DNA of 64,000 bases from JAJDTQ01 sp965204235 (GCA_965204235.1 OZ241979.1:1674001-1738000); one strand, 5' to 3'. Shown: positions 35,401-44,187, numbered from the stretch's first letter. Notes: generated from the sequence alone by a model not told the origin. A program made the numbers and translations.

Positions 35401-36249
35401 CGAGAGTGGGTGCGGCGTTGCGAGCCCTTGCACGCCTTCGCGGACGGAGACGGAATCGTCTGCATCCCGCCGGTACGGGGCGAGCCGTCCGCCGCGGAGC
35501 GAATCCGGCAGCTCCTGGCCGCCGCCTTCGGCGACGCCTGGAGCGATGGCACACTCAGCCGCCTGCTCGCCGAGACTGGCAGACCGAGCCTCGACGACTG
35601 GCTCCGCAACCGATTCTTCGAGCAGCACTGCACGCTGTTCCACCACCGCCCCTTCGTCTGGCACGTCTGGGACGGCCGCAAGCGCGACGGCTTCCATGCG
35701 CTGGTCAACTACCACAAGCTGGCCGAGGGCGGCGGCAAGGGCCGCCAGTGCCTGGAAGCCCTCACCTACAGCTACCTCGGCGACTGGATCACCCGCCAGC
35801 AGGACGGGGTAAACCGCGGCGAAGGCGGCGCGGAAGACCGCCTGGCCGCGGCGCTGGAGCTGCAAAAGCGCCTCGCCGCCATCCTCGAAGGCGAGCCGCC
35901 CCACGACCTCTTCATCCGCTGGAAGCCCATCGAAGCGCAACCCGTCGGCTGGGAGCCGGACGTGAACGACGGCGTGCGCCTCAACCTCCGCCCCTTCCTG
36001 GCCGCGGACCTCCCCGGCGGCAAGAAGGACGCCGGCATCCTCCGCGCCAAGCCCAACGTCCACTGGCGCAAGGACCGCGGCAGGGAGCCTTTCCGCGAGC
36101 AGGAGCGGTTCCCGTGGTTCTGGCGCGACGGGGAGTTCACCGGAGAGCGGGTGAACGACGTACATCTGACCGCCGCAGAGAAGTCGAACCATCGTCGGGA
36201 AGAGACGGTCCCGGAGATCCGAAGGGTCGCCGGATCACAGGAAATGTAG
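32464..36249 (+). CDS. pglX: BREX adenine-specific DNA methyltransferase PglX
   Basis: A 1261-residue methyltransferase. The N-terminal helical domain includes LLQECAYEHWHGMLFARFLA. S-adenosylmethionine motif I is DPCCGSGHFLVGAF at about residue 375. The catalytic motif reads TNVPYL at about residue 580, in place of the usual NPPY. A long specificity and C-terminal region follows. PglX methylates host DNA at a non-palindromic site so that BREX spares it, and it also takes part in exclusion. Residues about 303-339 are encoded by an inserted 109-bp mobile element. The reading frame is open through it, between the N-terminal domain and motif I. Whether the enzyme tolerates this insertion cannot be judged from sequence. 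Confidence 0.92.
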   Translation: MKTLLPDLRRHLERTVADARDVAEAGARAALEALAVHEHEPYGHMDEGQRALRRRLRAHARQLGDPLDARSRGQRRAIEGLLQECAYEHWHGMLFARFLAENRLLIEPEMGVAVTLDECEELAKDEGMDKWGLAARFAHRMLPQVFRPDLPVFEVRFAREHRLKLEGLVECLPADVFTATDSLGWVYQFWQSRKKAEVNRSEVKIGAGELPAVTQLFTEPYMVGFLLDNTLGAWWAARRLGDADVRGACGEAGLRRKAAIPGVPLDFLRFVQDVPASRLPRDPADTDSPTSGEAPPAAGERVRETLNNCSVRPERSEAKSKDALSHRERRLKPGLIRGSFVPSRGDDQATLPGWRPAAGAFRGWPERLGEWKILDPCCGSGHFLVGAFSMLVPMRMAREGLAARDAVDAVLRDNLHGLELDPRCVELAVFALALAAWTYPGAEGYRPLPELDVACSGLAPNATREQWAALAELAAAAGGMPPARDLFEVEDTLLSAPLRNSLDALHHLFGQAPEHGSLIDPHALEADLYQSDFESVRASFAAALERERMGDEQTEHAVAAQGMARAAELLAGRYHLVATNVPYLARGKQGENLRAFCQRRHPDAKNDLATVFLERCLELCEEGGTASLVLPQNWLFLTGYRRLREKLLKTETWRLLARLGPGAFETISGEVVKAVLLTLSRGRPAVHSGGLFDDAPEPEAGTMYGLDVSESRTAGEKAARLREAEITGVEQARQLGNPDARVALIGVTGELLEKHSTGHQGISTGDNPAMRRLFWEQPLSSRWVFFHSTVEETTIYGGMSSVLDWANAGRDMAALRGTAAWEHRGVAVSQIGRLSVTLYQGEKFDTNMSALPVVNERHLPAIWCFCSSPEYHDEARRIDQALKVTNATLAKVPFNLDRWTGIAREKYPNGLPRPYSDDPTQWIFHGHPCGSVVWDETEKRTAHGPLRTDPTVLQVAVARLLGYRWPAEQDPGMELADEQREWVRRCEPLHAFADGDGIVCIPPVRGEPSAAERIRQLLAAAFGDAWSDGTLSRLLAETGRPSLDDWLRNRFFEQHCTLFHHRPFVWHVWDGRKRDGFHALVNYHKLAEGGGKGRQCLEALTYSYLGDWITRQQDGVNRGEGGAEDRLAAALELQKRLAAILEGEPPHDLFIRWKPIEAQPVGWEPDVNDGVRLNLRPFLAADLPGGKKDAGILRAKPNVHWRKDRGREPFREQERFPWFWRDGEFTGERVNDVHLTAAEKSNHRREETVPEIRRVAGSQEM
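33372..33480 (+). mobile_element. MITE-like element, copy C, inside pglX
   Basis: A 109-bp copy with the left end GGAAACTCTGAACAATTG, the right end GATCAGAGGTTCC and the CGTCCTGAGCGTAGCGAAGC core. It is flanked by the 4-bp duplication TTCG (33368-33371 and 33481-33484). In the pglX frame it has no stop codon and encodes about 37 residues rich in Arg, Ser and Lys (for example VRPERSEAKSKDALSHRERR). Confidence 0.9.
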
Positions 36250-36261
36250 CATGGACAGATT

Positions 36262-37470
36262 ATGATGGAATGGCCTGAAGTCGAGCGACGCATCGCCGCC
36301 GGAGAAGACGCCCGCACGGAATTCAAACGCGGGGTCAGCGACTTGCGCGACATCGGCAAGACCCTGTGCGCGTTCGCGAACGGACTTGGTGGCGTCATCG
36401 TGCTCGGCATCGACGACGCCACCAAGTCCATAGTCGGAGTGGAGGCAGACCCCGAGGCCGTGCAGGAGCGGTTGACGAGCCTGCTGCATACCGGTTGCGG
36501 CAAGCCGGTCACCGCGCAGTGCGGACGGCACTATACCGACAGCGGATGGGTGCATTGGATCGTCGTACATCGCCACCAGCGGGGCTACGAGCCGTTCGCT
36601 CATGACGGCCGGTTCTGGATTCGGCGCGGACGAGCGACGGTGGCGCCGTCTCCTTCGGAGCTCCAGGAATTGATGAACGCATTCGGGTTCGTCCTCACCG
36701 AGAAACAGGTCGTGCCGTCCGCGACCGTCGATGACATCGACTTCGGCGCCGTGGGCGCCTTCATGCGAGCACAGGGACTGGATACCGAGCAGGCGCCGCA
36801 ACCGGCGCGCGACGACGACTTGCGCAACGCCAGCATCGCCGACGAGCTGGACGGAGTCCTTCGCCCCACGCTGTACGGGCTGCTGGTGTTCGGACGGGAC
36901 CCGCAGGCATACCCGCACACCCTGAGCCTGTTCGTGCAATGCGCCGCGTACGGCGGCGCCGACCAGGCTGCCGACGTATTGAGCGCGGGAGAAGGAAAGG
37001 GGCGCCTGGAAGATCAGGTGAATCGTGCGATGGGATGGTTTCGAAGCCTCGGCCGGCGGGAGGTCTATCAGGGACTCTACCGCCGGGACGTTCCGCCACT
37101 GCCGGAGGGCGCGCTGCGCGAGGCGCTGGTCAACGCGGTCATCCACCGGGACTACGCCATCACCGGGTCCCAGATCCTGCTGGAAGTGTTCGACGACCGC
37201 ATCACGGTGACGAGCCCCGGCGCATTGCCGAACCACATGACCGTCGAGCAGGCGCGGATGGGAGGCGCTCCGCGTTCCCGCAACGAAATGATGGCGAACG
37301 CCATGGTCGTCCGTGGGCTCATGGAGCGGCGCGGGCGGGGCTGGCTGACGATGCGCCATGCCATGAGACGCTTCAACGGAACCGAGCCGGCGCTGGCCAA
37401 CGACGAGCGCAACCGATTCGTGCGGGTAACGTTCCTTCTGGAACCGGACGCGACCGGGGACGGCGCGTGA
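36262..37470 (+). CDS. Schlafen AlbA_2-domain / HATPase protein inserted in the BREX operon
   Basis: A 402-residue protein. The N-terminal AlbA_2 (Schlafen-like) domain has ARTEFKRGVSDLRDIGKTLC and FANGLGGVIVLGIDD. The C-terminal half has a GHKL-type ATPase segment, EALVNAVIHRDYAITGSQIL, as in HATPase_c_4 proteins (COG2865 type). These proteins are predicted nucleic-acid-binding regulators or effectors. The gene starts 12 bp after pglX and ends 39 bp before pglZ, on the same strand. The pglX-pglZ interval is known to hold extra defence genes in other type 1 BREX loci, so an accessory defence or regulatory role is inferred. Confidence 0.85.
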   Translation: MMEWPEVERRIAAGEDARTEFKRGVSDLRDIGKTLCAFANGLGGVIVLGIDDATKSIVGVEADPEAVQERLTSLLHTGCGKPVTAQCGRHYTDSGWVHWIVVHRHQRGYEPFAHDGRFWIRRGRATVAPSPSELQELMNAFGFVLTEKQVVPSATVDDIDFGAVGAFMRAQGLDTEQAPQPARDDDLRNASIADELDGVLRPTLYGLLVFGRDPQAYPHTLSLFVQCAAYGGADQAADVLSAGEGKGRLEDQVNRAMGWFRSLGRREVYQGLYRRDVPPLPEGALREALVNAVIHRDYAITGSQILLEVFDDRITVTSPGALPNHMTVEQARMGGAPRSRNEMMANAMVVRGLMERRGRGWLTMRHAMRRFNGTEPALANDERNRFVRVTFLLEPDATGDGA

Positions 37471-37509
37471 ACCGACGATTCCGAATCTACGCAGCCACCC
37501 ACGGCACTG

Positions 37510-40005
37510 ATGGACCGGAATGATGAGTCCACAATCATGAGCACACAATCGCCTTCCGCCACCGTCGTCGAGGTCCTGGCCGCCTCGCTCGAAGCCGCCT
37601 CCGCTTACAACCCCGGCGACGCGGAAAAGCCGGCCGCGGTGCTGTGGACGGACCCCGATTCGCGGTGGCAACCCGTCGTCCCGCAACTCCGTCCCCTGTT
37701 GCCGCAGCTCCTGGTCCTCGGCGAGTACCGCCCCGAGGAGCGCACCGGCCCGGCGATCTGGCTGCGGTGCGTCATCGATCGGGCGCTGGAACCTCCCGGG
37801 TTTCCCCTCGAGACGACGCCCATCGTCTATCTGGCCGGCGCAGGCCGCCAGGAGATCAGCGCCGCGGGGACCTGCCCGGACCGACTGAAACCCCTGGTGG
37901 AGCTCCAGTACCGGGGCGTCTGCTGGACGCAGAAGAACGGCAGGGACTGGACGGTGGAGGCGTTCCTGACTTCCCGGGACAGCGGCCTGGACCTGGACGT
38001 CGCGCGCGACGCGGCCACCCGACAGTCCATGCTGCGGGCCTTGACGGAGCTCGCGGCGACCCCGGTAACGGCGTTGCGGGGCAGGCGCCTCGAAGCGGAG
38101 GACTTCGACAGGCTCTTCTCCGACGATCCCGTGAGGGACGTGCTGGTCTGGCTGAGCGACCCCGCGGCGGTACGAACCGGGTGGGACGCCGAGCGTTGGA
38201 GCGCCTTCGGGTCCCGCTGCAAGGCGGACTTGGGATTCGACCCGGAGAAGGACGGCGAGACCGTCGCCGCGGAGCGCCTTGGCAGGCGCGAGGGAGCCTG
38301 GGCGTCGGTATGGCGGCGCTTCGCCGAGTCCCCCGCCCTGTATCCGGGCCTGCCGGATCTCTTGCGCAGGGCCATGCCGGACGATCCGTTCGCGGAGCCG
38401 CTGTTCGCGGAGCCGTCTTCCTGGCCCCGGCACAACGAAGGGGAAGAAGCGGCCCTGCGGCGCGCCCTCCTGGAGCTCGGAGGCAACGCGCCGTCCGCGG
38501 CCCGAGAGAAAGTCCTCTCCCTCGAAGGGAAACACGGCAAGAGGCGAGGCTGGGTCTGGGCGAAGCTCGGTCAGGCGCCCCTGGCCTGCGCCCTCGCGCA
38601 CCTGGCAACCCTCGCGTTGCGCACGTCGAGCGGGCTCGGCGGGGCCTCCGCGGCTGAAATGGCCGGTCTGTACGCCGAAGGAGCCTGGGAGATCGACGCG
38701 GCGGCGCTCCACGGCATGGCCGCGGTGCAATCGTATGCGGACGGCCAAGCCGTAAGCGGAGCGCTGGACGCGATCTACCGCCCGTGGCTGGAATCCGCGG
38801 CCCGGCGCCTCCAGGCGTTCGCGGAGGCGGCGCCGCTCTCCGGTCCGGATGCGGGCGAGACGCCCGTGTTCCCGGGAGAGGTCCCGTTTCCGGGAAAGAC
38901 CGCTATCCCTGAAGAGGCCGCGGTCCCAGGGTCTGCCACAAGGGGGACGCCCGTGCCCCCGGGGGACGATGCCCCCGTCGGTCCCGGTACGGTGGTCTTC
39001 TTTGCAGACGCCCTGCGATTCGACGTGGCGCAGCGGCTGTTGGAACGTCTGCAAACCAAGGGCCGGGCCGCGGCGGCCTCGACGCGATGGGCCGCCCTCC
39101 CCACGGTCACCGCGACCGCCAAGCCGGCGGTGTCTCCGGTGGCGGATCGCATCGAGGGCCTGTCCCTGGGCGAGGACTTCCTGCCCGCCGCGGTGGATGG
39201 CGAACGCCCCGGGCGCCCCCTCACCACAGATCGGTTCCGCGCCCTTCTCGACGCGGCCGGCTGCCCGTACATCACCGCGGACGAGACGGGAGACCCGTCG
39301 GGCCGGGCCTGGACCGAACACGGCGAGATCGACGAGCTGGGCCATTCACTGCAAGGAAGGCTCGCGGCTCGGATCGACGAGCAGGTCGATCTGCTGGCGG
39401 AACGCATCGACGCCCTGCTCCGCGCCGGGTGGCGCGAAGTCCGGGTGGTGACGGACCACGGCTGGTTGTGGCTTCCGGGCGGGCTGCCGAAGGTCGATCT
39501 GCCGAAGTACCTCACCCGGAGCCGCTGGGCGCGGTGCGCGGCGGTCGAGGGCGGGGCCGCGGTGGAGGTCCCCACCGTACCCTGGCATTGGAACGCCCGG
39601 GAACGGGTGGCCGTCGGCCCCGGCATCGCGTGCTTCAGCGCCGGCAACGAATACGCCCACGGGGGGGTCAGCCTTCAGGAATGCCTGGCGCCGGTCATTC
39701 GGGTCAGCGCCGGCGCGGCTGCCGCCAAGGCGGAAACGGACATCGCCGCGGTTTCGTGGGTCGGGCTGCGGTGCCGGGTGCGGCTCGGCGGCGCCGCGCC
39801 CGGCCTGTCCGTCGATCTGCGAACGCAGGTCAACGACCCGGGTTCGAGCGTCAGCGGAGGTGCGCGGCCGGTAGAGGACCAGGGCGCAGCGAGCCTGCTG
39901 GTCCCCGACGACGAGCATGAAGGGACACCCGCCGCGGTGGTCGTCCTGGATGCGAGCGGACAGGTCCTCGCGAGGCAATCGACGATCATCGGAGGTGAGG
40001 ATTGA
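37510..40005 (+). CDS. pglZ: BREX alkaline-phosphatase-fold protein PglZ (type B)
   Basis: An 831-residue protein from ATG 37510. ATG 37537 (MSTQSP) is an alternative start, and neither has a strong ribosome binding site. The phosphatase core shows VVFFADALRFDVAQRLLERL at about residue 500 and VVTDHGWLWLPGGLPKVDLP at about 649, the type B signature seen in BREX-1 systems, plus ECLAPVIRVSAG near the end. An unusual proline-rich hinge (about residues 450-490, repeating short x-P-x-x-P-G units such as FPGEVPFPGK) separates the N-terminal domain from the core. PglZ is a core BREX component. The stop overlaps brxL (TTGA). Confidence 0.92.
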   Translation: MDRNDESTIMSTQSPSATVVEVLAASLEAASAYNPGDAEKPAAVLWTDPDSRWQPVVPQLRPLLPQLLVLGEYRPEERTGPAIWLRCVIDRALEPPGFPLETTPIVYLAGAGRQEISAAGTCPDRLKPLVELQYRGVCWTQKNGRDWTVEAFLTSRDSGLDLDVARDAATRQSMLRALTELAATPVTALRGRRLEAEDFDRLFSDDPVRDVLVWLSDPAAVRTGWDAERWSAFGSRCKADLGFDPEKDGETVAAERLGRREGAWASVWRRFAESPALYPGLPDLLRRAMPDDPFAEPLFAEPSSWPRHNEGEEAALRRALLELGGNAPSAAREKVLSLEGKHGKRRGWVWAKLGQAPLACALAHLATLALRTSSGLGGASAAEMAGLYAEGAWEIDAAALHGMAAVQSYADGQAVSGALDAIYRPWLESAARRLQAFAEAAPLSGPDAGETPVFPGEVPFPGKTAIPEEAAVPGSATRGTPVPPGDDAPVGPGTVVFFADALRFDVAQRLLERLQTKGRAAAASTRWAALPTVTATAKPAVSPVADRIEGLSLGEDFLPAAVDGERPGRPLTTDRFRALLDAAGCPYITADETGDPSGRAWTEHGEIDELGHSLQGRLAARIDEQVDLLAERIDALLRAGWREVRVVTDHGWLWLPGGLPKVDLPKYLTRSRWARCAAVEGGAAVEVPTVPWHWNARERVAVGPGIACFSAGNEYAHGGVSLQECLAPVIRVSAGAAAAKAETDIAAVSWVGLRCRVRLGGAAPGLSVDLRTQVNDPGSSVSGGARPVEDQGAASLLVPDDEHEGTPAAVVVLDASGQVLARQSTIIGGED

Positions 40006-42056
40006 CACTGAGGCTCGACGACCTCGACCGGCGGGCGGCCGCGGCGTTCGAGGGCTACCTGGTCCGCAAGGACCTGGTCCGCAAGTACAGCCGGCAGTAC
40101 CCGGTTCCCACCTACGTGGTGGAATTCCTGCTCGGGCGCTACTGCGCGACCACCGACGAACGGGAGACCGAGGAAGGGCTGGAGATCGTCGAGCGGCAGC
40201 TTTCCGACCGGACGGTGCGCACGGGCGAGGAGGAACTGTTCAAGGCGAGGGCGCGGGAACGGGGATCCATCAAGCTCATCGACGTCGTGAACGCGAGGCT
40301 GGACGCCCGGACGGACTCCCTGATCGCGGAGCTTCCGAGCCTCGCGCTCCGGGACGTGCGCATCGACGACAGCCTGGTCAGGCAGCACGAGCGCATGTTG
40401 ACGGGCGGCTTCTACGCCGAGGTCACCCTGAGCTACGACGCCGCCATCGCCCAGGAGAAGAACGGGCGTCCCTTCGCCATCGACGCCCTCCGGGCCATCC
40501 AGCTTTCCAGGGCCGACGTCCTGGATACCCTCCTGCGCGGGAGGCAGGCCCTTACCGGCGAAGAGTGGAAGCGCGTCCTGTTGCGCAGCGTCGGGCTGGA
40601 GCCCGCCGCGCTGTCGGAACGGGCGCAGACGGTCGCCCTCCTCCGCATGGCGCCCTTCGTCGAGCGGAACTACAACATGGTCGAACTGGGGCCGCGCGGC
40701 ACCGGCAAGAGCCACCTGTTCCAGCAGGTCTCCCCCTACTCCCACCTCGTCTCCGGCGGCAAGGCGACGGTGGCCAAGATGTTCGTCAACAACGCCAACG
40801 GACAGCGCGGACTCGTCTGTCAGTACGATGTGGTGTGCTTCGACGAGATCTCGGGGGTCGCCTTCGACCAGAAGGACGGAGTGAACATCCTCAAGGGCTA
40901 CATGGAGTCCGGCGAGTTCTCCCGAGGCAAGGAGAGCATCCGCGCGGAGGGCGGCGTGGTCATGGTGGGGAACCTCGACGTGGACGTGGAGCAGCAACAG
41001 CGCGTCGGGCACCTGCTGAGCCCGCTCTCCGCGGACCTGCGCGACGACACCGCGTTCATGGACCGCATCCACGCCTACCTTCCCGGCTGGGACTTCCCGA
41101 AGCTCAACCCGAACGAGCACTTCACCGACCACTTCGGCCTGGTCAGCGACTTCCTGTCGGAATGCTGGAGCCGGCTCCGCACCGGCAGCCGGGCGCCGGC
41201 CCTGCAGGACAGGTTGCACTACGGCGGCGCCCTCAGCGGGCGTGACCTCACCGCGGTCAACAAGACGGTGAGCGCGCTGCTCAAGCTGTTGTACCCGGAT
41301 CCGGACATGCCCGTGCCGGACCGCGAGTTGGAGGCGCTGGCGCGCGCCGCCCTCGAAATGCGCCGCCGGGTCAAGGAGCAGCAGAAGCGGGTGTTCAAGA
41401 GCGAGTTCCGCAACACCCACTTCAGCTACGCGATGGGCGAGGACGGGGTCGAGAAGTTCGTCTCCACGCCGGAACTGCGCAGCGACGACGCCATCGACCC
41501 GGACCCGCTGCCGCCGGGGCAGGTGTGGGGGATGGGTCCGGGCGGGCCGGAGACGGGACCCGGCCTCTACCGCATCGAGGTCGCCGCGGGCCGGGGCGGC
41601 GGCGTCCGGATCCTGAACGCCCCGGTCCCGCCGGCGTTCCGCGAGAGCGCCCGGTACGCGGAACAGAACCTCTACGCCAGGGCCGGAGAACTGGTGGGGG
41701 ACCGGGACCCGCGCTCCCACGAATTCTCCGTGCAACTCCGCGCCATGGACAACGACCGAAACGGGGCCGGCCTCGGCCTGCCGGTATTGATGGCGCTTTG
41801 CAGCGGGCTGTTGGAAAAGAGCGTCCGGGGCGGCCTGATCGTGGTGGGAGCGTTGAACCTTGGCGGGTCGGTGGAGCCGCTGGCGAACGCCGTGGGCGTC
41901 GTGGAAGCCGCGGTGGAAAAGGGAGCCTCGGTGGTGCTGCTTCCTGTGTCCGCCCGCAGGCAGTTGTTCGACCTGTCCGACCACATGGCCACGAAGGTCA
42001 ACGTGCAGTTCTACTCGGATACGCCGGATGCGCTGTGGAAGGCGCTGCTGGAGTGA
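40002..42056 (+). CDS. brxL: BREX AAA+/Lon-like protein BrxL
   Basis: A 684-residue protein starting at TTG 40002, with a GGAGGTGAGG site and overlap with the pglZ stop. The AAA+ region has ELGPRGTGKSHLFQQVSPYS at about residue 232 and VVCFDEISGVAFDQKDGVNI at about 281. The C-terminal Lon-like region (from about 500) has HEFSVQLRAMDNDRNGAGLG and LIVVGALNLGGSVEPLANAV. The expected Lon catalytic motif G-P-S-A-G reads GAGLG, so proteolysis is doubtful. BrxL is dispensable for methylation but needed for phage exclusion in studied BREX systems, where it binds DNA as a ring. It closes the operon. Confidence 0.93.
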   Translation: MTLRLDDLDRRAAAAFEGYLVRKDLVRKYSRQYPVPTYVVEFLLGRYCATTDERETEEGLEIVERQLSDRTVRTGEEELFKARARERGSIKLIDVVNARLDARTDSLIAELPSLALRDVRIDDSLVRQHERMLTGGFYAEVTLSYDAAIAQEKNGRPFAIDALRAIQLSRADVLDTLLRGRQALTGEEWKRVLLRSVGLEPAALSERAQTVALLRMAPFVERNYNMVELGPRGTGKSHLFQQVSPYSHLVSGGKATVAKMFVNNANGQRGLVCQYDVVCFDEISGVAFDQKDGVNILKGYMESGEFSRGKESIRAEGGVVMVGNLDVDVEQQQRVGHLLSPLSADLRDDTAFMDRIHAYLPGWDFPKLNPNEHFTDHFGLVSDFLSECWSRLRTGSRAPALQDRLHYGGALSGRDLTAVNKTVSALLKLLYPDPDMPVPDRELEALARAALEMRRRVKEQQKRVFKSEFRNTHFSYAMGEDGVEKFVSTPELRSDDAIDPDPLPPGQVWGMGPGGPETGPGLYRIEVAAGRGGGVRILNAPVPPAFRESARYAEQNLYARAGELVGDRDPRSHEFSVQLRAMDNDRNGAGLGLPVLMALCSGLLEKSVRGGLIVVGALNLGGSVEPLANAVGVVEAAVEKGASVVLLPVSARRQLFDLSDHMATKVNVQFYSDTPDALWKALLE

Positions 42057-42118
42057 CCGCGGATGTCGAAAGAATAGCTGCTGTCTTCGCAGGAAGTCCG
42101 CGAGCGGCGGCAACGACC

Positions 42119-43363
42119 TCACCCATCCCGGGGCGACGGCGCCGCAAGGCCCGACCGGTTCGCCAGGGCCAACACGAGTCCCACCGCGAGCGCCGCGCCC
42201 AGGCTCAGGTACATGCCGCGGTAGCCCACCAGGGCGACGACGCCTCCCGCGAGCGCCGCGCCCAGCCCCGAGCCCAGGGGGAAGGCCATGGAGAAGGTGG
42301 CCATGGCGACGCCCCGGCGCCGGGGGTCGGCCCGCTCCATGGCCAGGGCCAGGGTGGTGGAGACTCCCAACGCATACCCCAGGAAATACAGCGCGCCGGC
42401 CGCCATCATCAGGGCCACGTCGGACGCCGCCAAGACCAGCCCGATACCCGCCATCTCCAGGACGTAGGCCGCGGCCACCGCGGGGCCGCGGCCCACCCGG
42501 TCCGACACGCGGCCCAGGAGGGGACGGCCCACGAGGCTGGCGAGTCCGATGGCCACGAAGTACCAACCCAGGCTCTCGACCCCGACCTCGCGGGCGTAGA
42601 GGACGATGAAGGAGGTGAGCCCCGACCAGGGCAGGTTCATGCAGAAGAGCAGGAGCGCGGTGAAGAGGATGCCCCGGTCGAAGTACGTCCCGGCCCGAGG
42701 CGATCCCGGCAGGCCGCCCGGGTCCGCCCGCGGCGCCGGCCGGTGCGCGCCCCGACCGCAGGCGTGCGCCAGCCCCGCGGCCAGGAGGGCCACCGCGCTC
42801 GACAGCACGAACACCGCGGCGTAGCCGCCGGCCGGATGGCCGATGATCCACAGGGCCGCGGACGGGAAGAACACCGACGAGCTGCTCTGGATGCCGGAGT
42901 AGTAGCCGCTGGCTTCGCCGCGGCGGTGGTCGGGCACCACCGCCGCGAGGAACGCGTAGCCGCTGGTGTTGATGCCGGCCCAGGAGAAGCCTCGCAGGAC
43001 GTTGGCGGCAAAGGCCCCTTCCACATGGGGGACGACGAAGACCAGCACCGCCAGGCACAGGCCGGCGCAGCTCAGGCTGAGCACCCGGGTCTCGCCCCCG
43101 GAGTCCACCCAGGCGCCCACCAGGGGACGGATGACCACGCTGGTGGCGCTGAACGAGGCCAGCAGCAGGCCCACCAGGAACGGCGAGCCGCCCAGGTGGT
43201 CCAGGTAGAGGGGCAGGGTCGGCGTCAGCAGCGCGTGGTGGCCGTAGGCCAGGAACTGCGCCGCGCACAACAGGAGGAACGTGGGCGTCCAGAAACTCGG
43301 CCCGCCGGCCGGACCGGGCGCGGGAGCGCGGGGCCGGGCTTCCCCTGTCGCCGGAAACGTCAA
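42119..43363 (-). CDS. MFS transporter
   Basis: About 414 residues from TTG 43363, which overlaps the preceding hydrolase stop (TTGA). Twelve hydrophobic helices are present. MFS loop motifs are RPLVGAWVDSGGETRVLSLS in the first half and GRPLLGRVSDRVGRGPAVAA in the second. It would be a secondary transporter or exporter with unknown substrate, translated together with the alpha/beta hydrolase, which may act on the transported compound. The upstream reading frame stays open far beyond the start, but that part is antisense to the hydrolase and is not counted. Confidence 0.85.
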   Translation of the reverse strand: MTFPATGEARPRAPAPGPAGGPSFWTPTFLLLCAAQFLAYGHHALLTPTLPLYLDHLGGSPFLVGLLLASFSATSVVIRPLVGAWVDSGGETRVLSLSCAGLCLAVLVFVVPHVEGAFAANVLRGFSWAGINTSGYAFLAAVVPDHRRGEASGYYSGIQSSSSVFFPSAALWIIGHPAGGYAAVFVLSSAVALLAAGLAHACGRGAHRPAPRADPGGLPGSPRAGTYFDRGILFTALLLFCMNLPWSGLTSFIVLYAREVGVESLGWYFVAIGLASLVGRPLLGRVSDRVGRGPAVAAAYVLEMAGIGLVLAASDVALMMAAGALYFLGYALGVSTTLALAMERADPRRRGVAMATFSMAFPLGSGLGAALAGGVVALVGYRGMYLSLGAALAVGLVLALANRSGLAAPSPRDG

Positions 43364-44187
43364 CTGTGGCGCTGGACCCAGGACAGGATCACGTCGTTGG
43401 TCCCTTCCGGGTCCTGCCAGAAGAACCCGTGGGTCTGCCCCTCCAGGACCTTCAACTCCGCGCCCGGGATGCGGTCGGCCAGCACCTGCGCCTGGGCCAC
43501 GTGGTTGCTCCCCACCGTGTCGCCGTCGCCGATCAGGACCATGGTCGGCGCCCGGACGTCGCCCAGCCGATGGGTGCCCTCGAAGCTGTGCCGCGCCATG
43601 ACCAGGTGGATGAACTCCGGCAGCCTGGCGTGGGTCTCCCAGGCGAGTTCGTAGAACGCTTCCACCTCGGCGCGGTGGGCGGCCCGGTAGTCCGCGGTGA
43701 AGAAGGTGTCGGACTCCACGATCTCGTCGCGGACGAACTTCTCGAACCCCGTCTCCACCAACTCGTACACGAGCTGGTGCGGCAGGCCGGGCACGCAGTC
43801 CGGCCCTGCCCGGCCCGCGGTCCCCGAACCCGCGGCCGCCATGATGAGGCTCTTGACCCGGCCGGGGAAGTTCTGGGCCAGGGACAACGCGATGCGGCCG
43901 CCCATGGAGTGGCCGATGAGGTGGGCCGACGGACACCCGATATGGTCCATGAGCGCCACGATGTCCATGGCCATGAGCTCGATGGTATAGACGCCCTGCT
44001 GCGCCGCCGAGCGCCCGCACCCCCGCGGGTCGTGGAAGACGAGGTTCAGGGACTCCGCCAGCGGCATCTGCGAGGGCTTCCAGACCTCGCCGGAGTAGGC
44101 GGTGGAGGGCACGAAGATCAGCGGCTCCCCCTGTCCGTGGGTCTCGTAATAGAGATCGACGCCGGTGGGGCACTTGACGTTGGGCAT
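43360..44187 (-). CDS. Alpha/beta hydrolase
   Basis: Start ATG 44187, after a GGGAGGAC site, gives 275 residues. It has the oxyanion segment FVPSTAYSGEVW, the nucleophile elbow LIGHSMGGRIALSLA with the catalytic serine, an acid in IGDGDTVGSN and a histidine in LEGQTHGFFW, so the triad is complete. It belongs to the same branch as the hydrolase at 52.5 kb (both share a VDLYYE opening and an S-GEVWK stretch). Substrate unknown. It is coupled to the downstream MFS gene by a 4-base overlap. Confidence 0.9.
   Translation of the reverse strand: MPNVKCPTGVDLYYETHGQGEPLIFVPSTAYSGEVWKPSQMPLAESLNLVFHDPRGCGRSAAQQGVYTIELMAMDIVALMDHIGCPSAHLIGHSMGGRIALSLAQNFPGRVKSLIMAAAGSGTAGRAGPDCVPGLPHQLVYELVETGFEKFVRDEIVESDTFFTADYRAAHRAEVEAFYELAWETHARLPEFIHLVMARHSFEGTHRLGDVRAPTMVLIGDGDTVGSNHVAQAQVLADRIPGAELKVLEGQTHGFFWQDPEGTNDVILSWVQRHS

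Noticed and set aside
36235..39345. A 1036-codon minus-strand frame
   Set aside because: It is antisense to the AlbA_2 gene and pglZ, with no domain motif.
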